Shown here: positions 56,713 to 64,000 of the stretch, in pieces
Position numbering within the stretch: the stretch's first letter is position 1
Layout: each line of letters begins with the position of its first letter
Source of the DNA: Pseudomonas entomophila
Lineage (GTDB): Bacteria; Pseudomonadota; Gammaproteobacteria; Pseudomonadales; Pseudomonadaceae
Assembly: GCF_018417595.1 (NCBI RefSeq)
Contig: NZ_CP070982.1
Span: 4,019,001-4,083,000 of the forward strand
Direction: 5' to 3'
Length of the DNA: 64,000 nucleotides
Notes under the pieces: generated by a model
What the model was told of the DNA's origin: nothing
Databases searched by the model: none
Seen by the model: only the letters and a program-made list of their open reading frames with translations
Position numbers and translations under genes: made by a program

Positions 56713-59700
56713 GTGAGCGACGGTGATGTGCTGCAATTGCTCAGGGAGCATCCCGACTGGGTTGACCACATCGATGCCGGTGCCCTGACCCGCGGACGCG
56801 CCTATGCCGCCCAGGGCCACTCCCGGACCCTGTCACTGCACGGCAATACCGCCGAGGCGATCTGCCAGGGTTCGGGAGGCCAGCGCTACCACCAAACCAT
56901 CCACCTGATACTCAACGGCGCCGACCTGCGCGTGTTCGGAAAATGCAGCTGCCCCGTCGGCATCAATTGCAAACACTGCATGGCGGCGCTGTTCCACCTG
57001 CTGGACAACGCAAGCGATCTGCAAGCGCCGCTGCCCCAGGAGCAGGCTGCACTGTCCTTGCCACCCGATCTCGACCAATGGGTCGAGGCACTCGAGGCGC
57101 CAGCCCTTCCCACCGCTCACCGTGAACCGGTGCGCAAAGGCCCAGCCATTTACTTTCGAATCCAGAGCGACCACGAGCATTACCGACTGGAAGCCGTCAA
57201 AGGCACCCGGCAAGCGGACGGCAACTTGAAATTCAGCCGGGTGACAGCGCTGCCCGAACTGATCTACTACACCCCACGCTACGTCACGGAAGATGATGTT
57301 CGACTGCTGCGCCTGATCGATACCTGTAGCCGGGGGGCACTCCCCGTGGTGAAACTGGAGGGCAAACAAGGCGCGGAACTGCTGGGCTACGCCCTGGCCA
57401 GCGGCAAGCTGCTGTACGAGCAGGAACAAACACCCCTGGTTTGCGGGCCAGCTCTGCATGCTGAGTTCCGCTGGGTCAGGCTGGACAGCGGCAGTTACCA
57501 AGGCGCTTGGCACCATGAAGGCCAGGTTGCGCTGCAGGTAGTCCCCACCGACCCGTTGTTCTATGTGGACCCACGCAATCATCACCTCGGCAAGTTGCTG
57601 CACGACCTCGACCCCTTCATTGCCCACCAGCTTGCGCGGGCGCCCCTGGTACCCGAACACCTGATTGTCCCCTTGAGTCATCGATTGAACGCCTTGAACC
57701 GCCAAGTCCCCACCCCAACCGCCGTCAGCAGCGAGCAGATCGAAAGCATCGCCCCCCGCGGGCGACTGACCCTCGGCAGCCTCGAGTTCAGCGCCTACAC
57801 GCCCAAGACCGGGCGCATGCAGCGCCAGATGCAGCACCGCGCCGCCCTGTCGTTCGACTACGACGGCCTGCGTGCCAGCAGCAGTGACGACAAACCACTG
57901 ACGCGCCTGGTGGGCAGCACCAGCCAGCGCATCCGCCGCCAGCCCCAGGCTGAACAGGCGCTGCGCAAGGTGCTGCGCGACTTCGGCTTCAAGCCCGCCA
58001 CCCGCCAGAGCAAGGCCCTGCCCGACAGCGCTGGCGAGATGCACCAGCTACCCGATGACGAAGCCTGGCTGCGCTTCGCCCGCGAAGGCCTGCCGCGCCT
58101 TCGCGACGCAGGCTGGACAATCGACGTGCACCGCGACTTCGCCTTCAACCTGCACGAGGTCGATGACTGGTACGCCACCATCGAGGAGGCGCCGGGGCAC
58201 GAATGGTTCGACCTGGAGCTGGGCATCGTCGTCGATGGCCAACGCCACAGCCTGCTGCCCATCGTCCTGCAATTGCTGCGCGCCAGCCCGGAGCTGCTGC
58301 GCCCCAGCGAGCTGGCCCGGCGCAGCGACGACGAGCACCTGCTGATCGACCTCAACCGCGCTCGCCAGGACAGCCCGGCGCTGCGCGTCGCCCTGCCCTA
58401 TGGCCGTATCAAGGCTGTGATGAACACCCTCGGCGAGCTCTATCTGCATGAAGACGCCGTCGGCCCCAGCCTGCGCCTGGAGCGCGCCGACGCCGCGCGC
58501 CTGAACGACATCGAACACCTGCCCCTGCAGTGGGAAGGCGGCACCCATGTTCGCGACCTCGGCCGACGCCTGCGTGACGCCCGCGACCTGCAGGTCGCCC
58601 CGCCCACAGGCCTGAACGCCACGCTGCGCCCCTACCAGCAACAAGGCCTGAACTGGCTGCAGGCCCTGCGTGAAATGGGCACCGGCGGCATCCTCGGCGA
58701 TGACATGGGCCTAGGCAAGACCCTGCAGACCCTCGCCCACCTGCTGCTGGAAAAACAGGCCGGACGCCTGACCAGCCCGGCATTGGCCGTGATGCCCACC
58801 AGCCTGGTGCCCAACTGGCTCGACGAAGCCCAGCGCTTCGCCCCCGACCTGCGCGTATTGGCCCTGCACGGGCCGGGACGCAGCAAGCACTTCGCGGCAC
58901 TGGGCGAATACGACCTGGTGCTGACCACCTACGCCCTCGCCCCCCGCGACCTCGAACACCTCAAGGCGCAGCCCTGGCACCTGCTGGTGCTGGACGAGGC
59001 GCAGAACATCAAGAGCAGCACCAGCAAGGCCGCCCAGGCCGTGCGCGAGCTGCAGGCCAACCAGCGTCTGTGCCTGACCGGCACGCCCATGGAAAACAAC
59101 CTGGGCGAGCTGTGGTCGATCTTCCACTTCCTGATGCCCGGCTGGCTGGGTGACAGCAAGCGCTTCACCCAGGACTACCGCACCCCGATCGAGCGCCATG
59201 GCGATACGGAACGCATGGCCCATCTGGCCAGCCGTATCCGCCCGTTCCTGCTGCGCCGCACCAAGGAGCAGGTGGCGACCGAGCTGCCGGCCAAGACCGA
59301 GATGATCCATTGGGTGGAGCTCAGCGACGCACAACGCGACACTTATGAGGCGGTGCGGGTGGCGATGGACAAGAAGGTCCGCGAAGAGATCGCGCGCAGC
59401 GGCGCGGCACGCAGCCAGATCGTCATCCTCGACGCCCTGCTCAAGCTGCGCCAGGTCTGCTGTGACCTGCGCCTGGTCAAGGGTACCGAGATCAAGGGCA
59501 CATTCGCCGACAAGGGCAAGCTTGGCAGCCTGCTGGAGATGCTCGAAGAACTGCTGAGCGAGGGGCGCAAGGTGCTGCTGTTCTCGCAGTTCACCTCGAT
59601 GCTGGCGCTGATCGAGTTCGAGCTGGAGAAGCGCGGCATCCGCTACAGCCTGCTGACCGGCGACACCCGCGACCGTCGCGCGCCGGTGCAGCAGTTCCAG

Positions 59701-60039
59701 AATGGCGAAAGCGATGTGTTCCTGATCAGCCTCAAGGCGGGAGGCACCGGCCTGAACCTGACCGCCGCCGACACCGTCATCCACTACGACCCCTGGTGGA
59801 ACCCGGCCAGCGAGAACCAGGCCACCGACCGTGCCTACCGCATCGGCCAGGACAAGCCTGTGTTCGTGTTCAAGCTGATCACCCGGGGCACGGTGGAAGA
59901 GAAGATCCAGCTGCTGCAACAGGAGAAGGCGGCACTGGCCGCCGGCTTGCTCGATGGCGGGCAGACTGGGCAGTGGAGGATGGGGGACGAGGAGATCGAA
60001 GCGCTGTTCGCGCCGTTGCCGGGCAAGCGCGGGCGCTAG
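56713..60039 (+). CDS. SWIM zinc-finger SNF2-family helicase-like ATPase
   Basis: A 1108-residue protein. The N-terminal SWIM finger is FGKCSCPVGINCKHCMAALF (about residues 76-95), a long middle region of about 500 residues follows, then a SNF2 motor: motif I GILGDDMGLGKTLQTLAHLL (about 656), motif II VLDEAQNIKS, motif III LCLTGTPMENNLGELWSIF, and motif VI ENQATDRAYRIGQDKPVFVF. It translocates on DNA or remodels protein-DNA complexes; the SWIM domain probably binds nucleic acid. GTG start overlapping the preceding gene's ribosome region. Confidence 0.92.
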   Translation: MSDGDVLQLLREHPDWVDHIDAGALTRGRAYAAQGHSRTLSLHGNTAEAICQGSGGQRYHQTIHLILNGADLRVFGKCSCPVGINCKHCMAALFHLLDNASDLQAPLPQEQAALSLPPDLDQWVEALEAPALPTAHREPVRKGPAIYFRIQSDHEHYRLEAVKGTRQADGNLKFSRVTALPELIYYTPRYVTEDDVRLLRLIDTCSRGALPVVKLEGKQGAELLGYALASGKLLYEQEQTPLVCGPALHAEFRWVRLDSGSYQGAWHHEGQVALQVVPTDPLFYVDPRNHHLGKLLHDLDPFIAHQLARAPLVPEHLIVPLSHRLNALNRQVPTPTAVSSEQIESIAPRGRLTLGSLEFSAYTPKTGRMQRQMQHRAALSFDYDGLRASSSDDKPLTRLVGSTSQRIRRQPQAEQALRKVLRDFGFKPATRQSKALPDSAGEMHQLPDDEAWLRFAREGLPRLRDAGWTIDVHRDFAFNLHEVDDWYATIEEAPGHEWFDLELGIVVDGQRHSLLPIVLQLLRASPELLRPSELARRSDDEHLLIDLNRARQDSPALRVALPYGRIKAVMNTLGELYLHEDAVGPSLRLERADAARLNDIEHLPLQWEGGTHVRDLGRRLRDARDLQVAPPTGLNATLRPYQQQGLNWLQALREMGTGGILGDDMGLGKTLQTLAHLLLEKQAGRLTSPALAVMPTSLVPNWLDEAQRFAPDLRVLALHGPGRSKHFAALGEYDLVLTTYALAPRDLEHLKAQPWHLLVLDEAQNIKSSTSKAAQAVRELQANQRLCLTGTPMENNLGELWSIFHFLMPGWLGDSKRFTQDYRTPIERHGDTERMAHLASRIRPFLLRRTKEQVATELPAKTEMIHWVELSDAQRDTYEAVRVAMDKKVREEIARSGAARSQIVILDALLKLRQVCCDLRLVKGTEIKGTFADKGKLGSLLEMLEELLSEGRKVLLFSQFTSMLALIEFELEKRGIRYSLLTGDTRDRRAPVQQFQNGESDVFLISLKAGGTGLNLTAADTVIHYDPWWNPASENQATDRAYRIGQDKPVFVFKLITRGTVEEKIQLLQQEKAALAAGLLDGGQTGQWRMGDEEIEALFAPLPGKRGR

Positions 60040-60049
60040 AGCGCGATGC

Positions 60050-60082
60050 TGGCCTCTTCGCGGGTACGCCCGCCGGAGGCCA
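60050..60082. repeat. Hairpin between convergent helicase and nagZ genes
   Basis: TGGCCTC pairs with GAGGCCA around a REP-like core (GCGGGTACGCCCGC). Confidence 0.6.
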
Positions 60083-60099
60083 GAGAGGCATACCTCAGA

Positions 60100-61110
60100 T
60101 CAATCGATCAACTGCGCATCCTTCAACGCCCCCAGCGCCTCCAGCCAGCGCGGCTGCTGGCGGTAGTCGGTACGGGCGAAGCCCTGCCCGCGCATCCGCG
60201 CGATCCGCGGCGACGGCTTGACCTTCATGCGCTGCGCCGCGCTCAGCGCCAGCTCCGCCGCAGCCCGGTCGTTGCACACCAGGCCCATGTCGCAACCGGC
60301 GCTCAACGCCGCCTCGATGCGGCTGGCGGCATCCCCCACCACATGGGCGCCGGCCATGGACAGGTCATCGCTGAAGATCACCCCGTCGAAGCCCAGCTCG
60401 CCGCGCAGGATTTCCTGCAACCAGCGACGGGAGAAACCGGCCGGCTGGTTGTCGACCTGCGGGTAGATGACATGGGCCGGCATCACCGCCGCCAGCTGGC
60501 CACTCAAGCGCGTGAACGGCACCAGGTCGGCCACGCGCAGCTGCTCAAGGCTGCGCTCATCCACCGGGATGGCCACATGGGAGTCGGCCTCGGCCCAGCC
60601 GTGCCCCGGAAAATGCTTACCGCAGGCCGCCATGCCAGCAGCGTTCATGCCACGAATGAAGGCACCCGCCAGCTGCGTGGCACGCTCGGGATCACCTTCG
60701 AAGGCACGGCTGCCAACCACCGCGCTGCGCTGGTGGTCGAGATCCAGCACCGGGGCGAAACTCAGGTCCAGGCCGACCGCCAGCACCTCGGTCGCCATCA
60801 GCCAGCCGCATTGCTCGGCCAGGTACTCGGCATTGGCGTTGTCGGCGATCGCGCGCATGGCCGGCAGGCGCACGAAGCCCTCGCGCAGGCGCTGCACCCG
60901 CCCACCTTCCTGATCGACGGCGAGGATGAGGTCGGGGCGAATGGCACGGATCGACGCGCACAGCTCGCGCACCTGGCGCGGGCTGTCGATGTTGCGGGCA
61001 AAGATGATCAGGCCGGCCACTTCGGGCTGGCGCAACAGGTGCCGGTCTTCGGCAGTCAGCCATTTACCGGCGATGTCCACCATCAGAGAGCCTTGCAGGC
61101 TGACAGTCAT
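60100..61110 (-). CDS. nagZ: Beta-N-acetylhexosaminidase NagZ
   Basis: A 336-residue cytosolic family-3 glycoside hydrolase that removes GlcNAc from 1,6-anhydro-muropeptides in cell-wall recycling and so influences AmpC induction. Motifs: LAVDQEGGRVQRLREGFVRL, LSFAPVLDLDHQRSAVVGSR and the catalytic His-Asp loop GKHFPGHGWAEADSHVAIP, with the nucleophile Asp in VIFSDDLSMAGAH. Start at 61110 is the ATG of MTVSLQGSLMVD. Confidence 0.95.
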   Translation of the reverse strand: MTVSLQGSLMVDIAGKWLTAEDRHLLRQPEVAGLIIFARNIDSPRQVRELCASIRAIRPDLILAVDQEGGRVQRLREGFVRLPAMRAIADNANAEYLAEQCGWLMATEVLAVGLDLSFAPVLDLDHQRSAVVGSRAFEGDPERATQLAGAFIRGMNAAGMAACGKHFPGHGWAEADSHVAIPVDERSLEQLRVADLVPFTRLSGQLAAVMPAHVIYPQVDNQPAGFSRRWLQEILRGELGFDGVIFSDDLSMAGAHVVGDAASRIEAALSAGCDMGLVCNDRAAAELALSAAQRMKVKPSPRIARMRGQGFARTDYRQQPRWLEALGALKDAQLID

Positions 61111-61120
61111 AGCGAGTCCT

Positions 61121-61645
61121 TCATTGAAGATCCAGGGAGGCCCAGTGCGGGCAGGCAGCCTCGTCAATCCGCACACGGCAGCCGGCCGGCACGCGATCGA
61201 ACAGGTCAAGCAGGTCGGTGTTGCGCAGGCGCACACAACCATGGGACAGCGGGATACCCATAGGTTCAGTGTCGGGTGTGCCATGCAGGTAGATGTAGCG
61301 GCGGAAGGTGTCGACTTCACCGAGGCGGTTGATGCCCAGCTCGCAGCCACCGAGCCAGAGAATGCGGCTGAGGATCCAGTCGCGCCCCGGATACTGCGCG
61401 TGCAGTGCCGGCGACCAGACTTCGCCGGTCCAGCGTCGCCCGCAAAGGACCGCGCCCCTCGGCAGGCCCGCGCCAATCTTCGCACGCACCCGGTGCAGGC
61501 CTCGCGGCGTGCAACCGGAGCCGCTCAGTTCCCCCGCACCATTGCGCGCCGAAGAGATCGGCAGGCGCAAATGCAGCGTCCCATGGCTAAAGCCATAGAG
61601 GCACTGGTCGGCGAGGGATATGTGCAGGAAATCGAGGTCGAGCAT
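61121..61645 (-). CDS. L,D-transpeptidase (YkuD) family protein
   Basis: 174 residues with the YkuD catalytic signature YIYLHGTPDTEPMGIPLSHG followed by CVRLRNTDLLDLFDRVPAG (His, Ser-His-Gly-Cys). It has no clear signal peptide, so export or a cytosolic role is uncertain. It starts upstream of nagZ on the same strand with a 10-base gap, suggesting co-transcription of two wall-recycling functions. Confidence 0.85.
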   Translation of the reverse strand: MLDLDFLHISLADQCLYGFSHGTLHLRLPISSARNGAGELSGSGCTPRGLHRVRAKIGAGLPRGAVLCGRRWTGEVWSPALHAQYPGRDWILSRILWLGGCELGINRLGEVDTFRRYIYLHGTPDTEPMGIPLSHGCVRLRNTDLLDLFDRVPAGCRVRIDEAACPHWASLDLQ

Positions 61646-61684
61646 GGGCGCTAGCTTAGCCGAAGCGCCCTCCTGCGCCCAGTG

Positions 61685-62383
61685 TCAGGCCTTGGCGGAT
61701 GCGCCGCTCTTGCTTCGCGGCCGCAGTTGCGCGGCGGACATGGCCTCGTCGGTAACCCCCGTGTCGGCACGCATGCCGGCAGCCAGGAACGGCACCATCA
61801 GGCGCATGACCTGCTCGATCGAGGTATTGATACCGAAATCGGTTTCGGCGATGGCGCGCAGGGCCTTGATCCCGGACATGCTGAATGCCGCGGCCCCCAG
61901 CATGAAGTGCACGCGCCAGAACAACTCCAGCGGAGGGATGCGCGGGGCGGCTTCGTGGACCAGCAGCATGTAGCGGCGGAACACCTTGCCGTACATGTCC
62001 TCCAGGTAGCGGCGCAAGTGGCCCTGGCTCTGGCTGAATGCCAACCCCAGCAGGCGCATGAAGATGGACAGGTCGTTGTTGCTGCGCGGCTGTACGGCGA
62101 GCGCCTGCTCGACCAGCATTTCCAGCAACTCTTCGAGCGAAGCCTTCTGCTGCGCCTGGCGGCGATCCAGTTCACGCTCGAGGCTGGCGCAGAAAGGGCC
62201 GAGAAAACGCGAGAAGACTGCCTGGATCAGGGCCTTCTTCGAGCCGAAGTGATAGTTCACCGCCGCCAGGTTGACCCCAGCCTTGCTGGTGATCAGCCGC
62301 AACGAGGTTTCCGCGAACCCGCGCTCCGCGAACAGCTGCTCCGCCGCATCGAGGATACGTTCGACGGTTTCCGACTGGGCCAT
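61685..62383 (-). CDS. psrA: Fatty-acid-responsive TetR regulator PsrA
   Basis: A 232-residue TetR-family regulator. The N-terminal HTH is RILDAAEQLFAERGFAETSL, RLITSKAGVNLAAVNYHFGS, KKALIQAVF, and the long helical C-terminus binds fatty acids. PsrA represses beta-oxidation and etf genes and activates rpoS in Pseudomonas. Location next to lexA-sulA and the sequence match known psrA. The start has GGAG 8 bases upstream. A PsrA box in its own promoter indicates autorepression. Confidence 0.93.
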   Translation of the reverse strand: MAQSETVERILDAAEQLFAERGFAETSLRLITSKAGVNLAAVNYHFGSKKALIQAVFSRFLGPFCASLERELDRRQAQQKASLEELLEMLVEQALAVQPRSNNDLSIFMRLLGLAFSQSQGHLRRYLEDMYGKVFRRYMLLVHEAAPRIPPLELFWRVHFMLGAAAFSMSGIKALRAIAETDFGINTSIEQVMRLMVPFLAAGMRADTGVTDEAMSAAQLRPRSKSGASAKA

Positions 62384-62411
62384 GACTACTCCACCTGACA
62401 AACAGTTGTTT

Positions 62412-62425
62412 GAAACATACGTTTC
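62412..62425. promoter_or_regulatory. PsrA operator (autoregulatory)
   Basis: GAAAC-ATAC-GTTTC, a perfect-spacing PsrA site 29 bases upstream of psrA. Same architecture as the site at 2938-2951. Confidence 0.85.
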
Positions 62426-62475
62426 AGGCCTGCCGATGTCAAGGCTCGGTGACCGGGCGGTCGCCATTTAAAAGC

Positions 62476-62550
62476 GCCAAGCCGCAAGCTGCAAGCGACA
62501 AGATGCGCCCGACGCACACTGCTTCTTGCAGCTTGTAGCTTGCAGCTGGC
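62476..62550. repeat. Imperfect inverted repeat (AAGCTGCAAG type)
   Basis: The arms around GCCAAGCCGCAAGCTGCAAG and CTTGCAGCTTGTAGCTTGCA can form a long imperfect hairpin between the psrA and lexA promoters. Confidence 0.6.
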
Positions 62551-62556
62551 TTCTTA

Positions 62557-62591
62557 CTGTATATAATCCCAGTCACTGTATAAAAAGACAG
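62557..62591 (+). promoter_or_regulatory. Tandem LexA (SOS) boxes
   Basis: Box 1 CTGT-N8-CCAG (62557-62572, one mismatch) and box 2 CTGT-N8-ACAG (62576-62591, exact) lie 11-46 bases before the lexA start. Autorepression and joint control of lexA-sulA follow. Confidence 0.9.
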
Positions 62592-62602
62592 AGCCCTCGC
62601 CC

Positions 62603-63211
62603 ATGCTGAAACTGACGCCACGCCAAGCCGAGATTCTGGCTTTCATCAAACGCTGCCTCGAAGACAACGGCTTCCCCCCGACCCGCGCGGAGATCGCCCA
62701 GGAGCTGGGCTTCAAGTCGCCCAACGCCGCCGAGGAACACCTCAAGGCCCTGGCGCGCAAGGGTGCCATCGAGATGACCCCCGGCGCCTCGCGCGGCATT
62801 CGCATCCCCGGCCTCGAAGCAAAGGCCGAGGACAACGGCCTCCCCATCATTGGCCGGGTCGCTGCCGGCGCACCGATCCTCGCCGAACAGCACATCGAGG
62901 AATCCTGCAATATCAACCCGGCCTTCTTCCATCCGCGCGCCGACTACCTTCTTCGTGTGCACGGCATGAGCATGAAGGACATCGGCATCTTCGACGGCGA
63001 CCTGCTGGCCGTGCACACCACCCGCGAAGCCCGCAACGGCCAGGTGGTCGTGGCCCGCATCGGCGACGAAGTCACCGTCAAGCGCTTCAAGCGTGAAGGC
63101 AGCAAGGTCTGGCTGATTGCCGAAAACCCCGAATTCGCCCCCATCGAAGTCGACCTGAAGGAACAGGAGCTGGTGATCGAGGGCTTGAGCGTCGGCGTAC
63201 TTCGCCGCTGA
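62603..63211 (+). CDS. lexA: SOS repressor LexA
   Basis: 202 residues, typical length. The N-terminal winged helix is [20 protein letters not shown] then [20 protein letters not shown]. The self-cleavage bond is Ala-Gly in [10 protein letters not shown]; the catalytic Ser is in [12 protein letters not shown] and the Lys in [10 protein letters not shown]. Two SOS boxes precede it and sulA follows after 13 bases. Confidence 0.97.
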   Translation: MLKLTPRQAEILAFIKRCLEDNGFPPTRAEIAQELGFKSPNAAEEHLKALARKGAIEMTPGASRGIRIPGLEAKAEDNGLPIIGRVAAGAPILAEQHIEESCNINPAFFHPRADYLLRVHGMSMKDIGIFDGDLLAVHTTREARNGQVVVARIGDEVTVKRFKREGSKVWLIAENPEFAPIEVDLKEQELVIEGLSVGVLRR

Positions 63212-63224
63212 ACCAGGAGGCGTC

Positions 63225-63701
63225 ATGCAGCCGTTCATCCAAGCTCCCCTGCAAGCCCAGTTGCCGCTGTTCGAGGCCTTTCTTGCCCAGCCGGTACTAC
63301 CAGGCCTCAAGGCCAGTGAACAGCCACGCAAGAGCTCCCAGCCCGAACTGTTCAGTGAACTGGCGTTGCGTGGCGCGCCTGGGCACTGCCAGAGCCTGTT
63401 GGCCCCCGTCCTGCGGGAGCTCAGCGAGGAAGACGAAACCCGCTGGCTGACCCTCATCGCGCCACCCGGCAACGTCACCCAGGCCTGGCTGCGCGAGGCA
63501 GGCCTGAACCGTGAACGCATTCTGCTGTTGCAGCCCGGTGGCAACCAGAGCGCCCTGCAGCTCGCCTGCGAGGCATTGCGACTAGGGCGTAGCCATACGG
63601 TCGTCAGCTGGCTGGGTAACCTCAACAACAGCACCCGACAGCAATTGCTGCGCGCCGCCGTCACCGGAAACGCACAAAGCCTGAACATCCGCCTCGGCTG
63701 A
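63225..63701 (+). CDS. sulA: SOS cell-division inhibitor SulA
   Basis: A 158-residue SulA/SfiA that binds FtsZ during the SOS response. Family features: SELALRGAPGHCQSLLAPVL, WLTLIAPPGNVTQAWLREAG and a C-terminal RecA-like half LGRSHTVVSWLGNLN. It forms an operon with lexA; AGGAGG lies 5 bases upstream. Confidence 0.93.
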   Translation: MQPFIQAPLQAQLPLFEAFLAQPVLPGLKASEQPRKSSQPELFSELALRGAPGHCQSLLAPVLRELSEEDETRWLTLIAPPGNVTQAWLREAGLNRERILLLQPGGNQSALQLACEALRLGRSHTVVSWLGNLNNSTRQQLLRAAVTGNAQSLNIRLG

Positions 63702-63713
63702 TGTTCAGGCTTT
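63676..63713. terminator. 13-bp perfect hairpin over the sulA stop
   Basis: AAAGCCTGAACAT (63676-63688) pairs with ATGTTCAGGCTTT (63701-63713). The left arm codes for the last residues of SulA. It can serve both converging transcripts. Confidence 0.65.
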
Positions 63714-63737
63714 GCCTGTCAAACGCTTGCCAGCGGG

Positions 63738-63971
63738 TCAATGAAGAACCCGCGCCCCCTCGTCACGCTCGAAGTCGCCCTCGACCAGCTTGCCGGCCAT
63801 CTGCACACCCACACTGAGCATGGCCTTGGCCACTTCCACATGCTGTCCTTGCAGAAATGCCTTGGCATCCTCGGAGAAATCCAGGGTTACCAGGGAACCC
63901 TCATCCTCGGCACGGCGCAGCTCGATCCGGCCATCAGGCAACTCGACAATTTCTAGGAAGGACGTTGACAT
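63738..63971 (-). CDS. Small conserved hypothetical protein
   Basis: 77 residues, acidic: MSTSFLEIVELPDGRIELRR, DEGSLVTLDFSEDAKAFLQG, VEVAKAMLSVGVQMAGKLVE. The same type of protein lies downstream of sulA in other pseudomonads. No function known. ATG 63971 gives the compact form; an in-frame start 18 bases earlier is less likely. Confidence 0.7.
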   Translation of the reverse strand: MSTSFLEIVELPDGRIELRRAEDEGSLVTLDFSEDAKAFLQGQHVEVAKAMLSVGVQMAGKLVEGDFERDEGARVLH

Positions 63972-64000
63972 ATAGGGCCTGCTTTTCACGAAAGGCCGGC

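Overview
The window is chromosomal DNA of a fluorescent pseudomonad, most likely the Pseudomonas putida group. The evidence is the gene content (a pyoverdine export and maturation cluster, etfBA with its quinone oxidoreductase, lolCDE, sthA, mfd, nagZ, psrA-lexA-sulA), the high G+C codon use of the core genes, and many short palindromic REP/REPIN repeats of the P. putida type between genes. All calls come from reading the sequence; no database search was run.

Layout. 1-6.2 kb: an amino-acid-type binding protein cut by the window edge, the electron-transfer flavoprotein genes etfBA, the divergent ETF:ubiquinone oxidoreductase, and an MFS transporter. 6.2-16.6 kb: a pyoverdine block with a receiver-like protein lacking its phospho-acceptor, an ECF sigma factor behind a Fur-like site, the PvdRT-OpmQ efflux pump, the PvdP tyrosinase, a siderophore-interacting reductase and PvdH. 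Three promoters here carry an exact TAAAT-N16-CGT iron-starvation box, so pvdR, pvdP and pvdH look like one PvdS-type sigma regulon. 16.7-20.5 kb: a two-component system and three small enzymes (GFA family, nucleotidyltransferase, Nudix).

20.5-32.3 kb is the accessory part. A 1.5-kb segment (structured leader, DUF6124 gene, DUF3077 gene, long REPIN, 5' end of dusA) occurs twice in direct orientation. Between the copies lies an AT-rich island of about 7.9 kb that breaks exactly inside the conserved start of dusA, a known integration hotspot. The island carries an OLD/GajA-like ATPase-TOPRIM nuclease with a two-TM partner, a 5'-truncated umuC, a cluster of palindromes, a TrlF-like PHP-ATPase, and decayed overlapping phage lysis genes (Rz/Rz1). 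It reads as a defence cargo island on prophage remains. No integrase was recognised. Intact dusA follows the second copy.

32.6-64 kb is core: transaldolase, a PhoD-like phosphatase, the HsbR-HsbA phosphatase/anti-anti-sigma pair, two PilZ proteins, MlaA, a HAD-like protein without catalytic Asp residues, QueF, a cupredoxin divergent from a copper-type RR/HK pair with a Cus-box-like operator between them, LolCDE, a GDPD phosphodiesterase, SthA, ApbE, a long GAPDH, Mfd, a CsiV-like protein, a SWIM/SNF2 helicase, NagZ, an L,D-transpeptidase, PsrA, LexA, SulA and a small hypothetical protein. PsrA sites lie upstream of psrA itself and between etfB and the ETF-QO gene, so regulator and probable fatty-acid-oxidation targets sit at opposite ends of the window.
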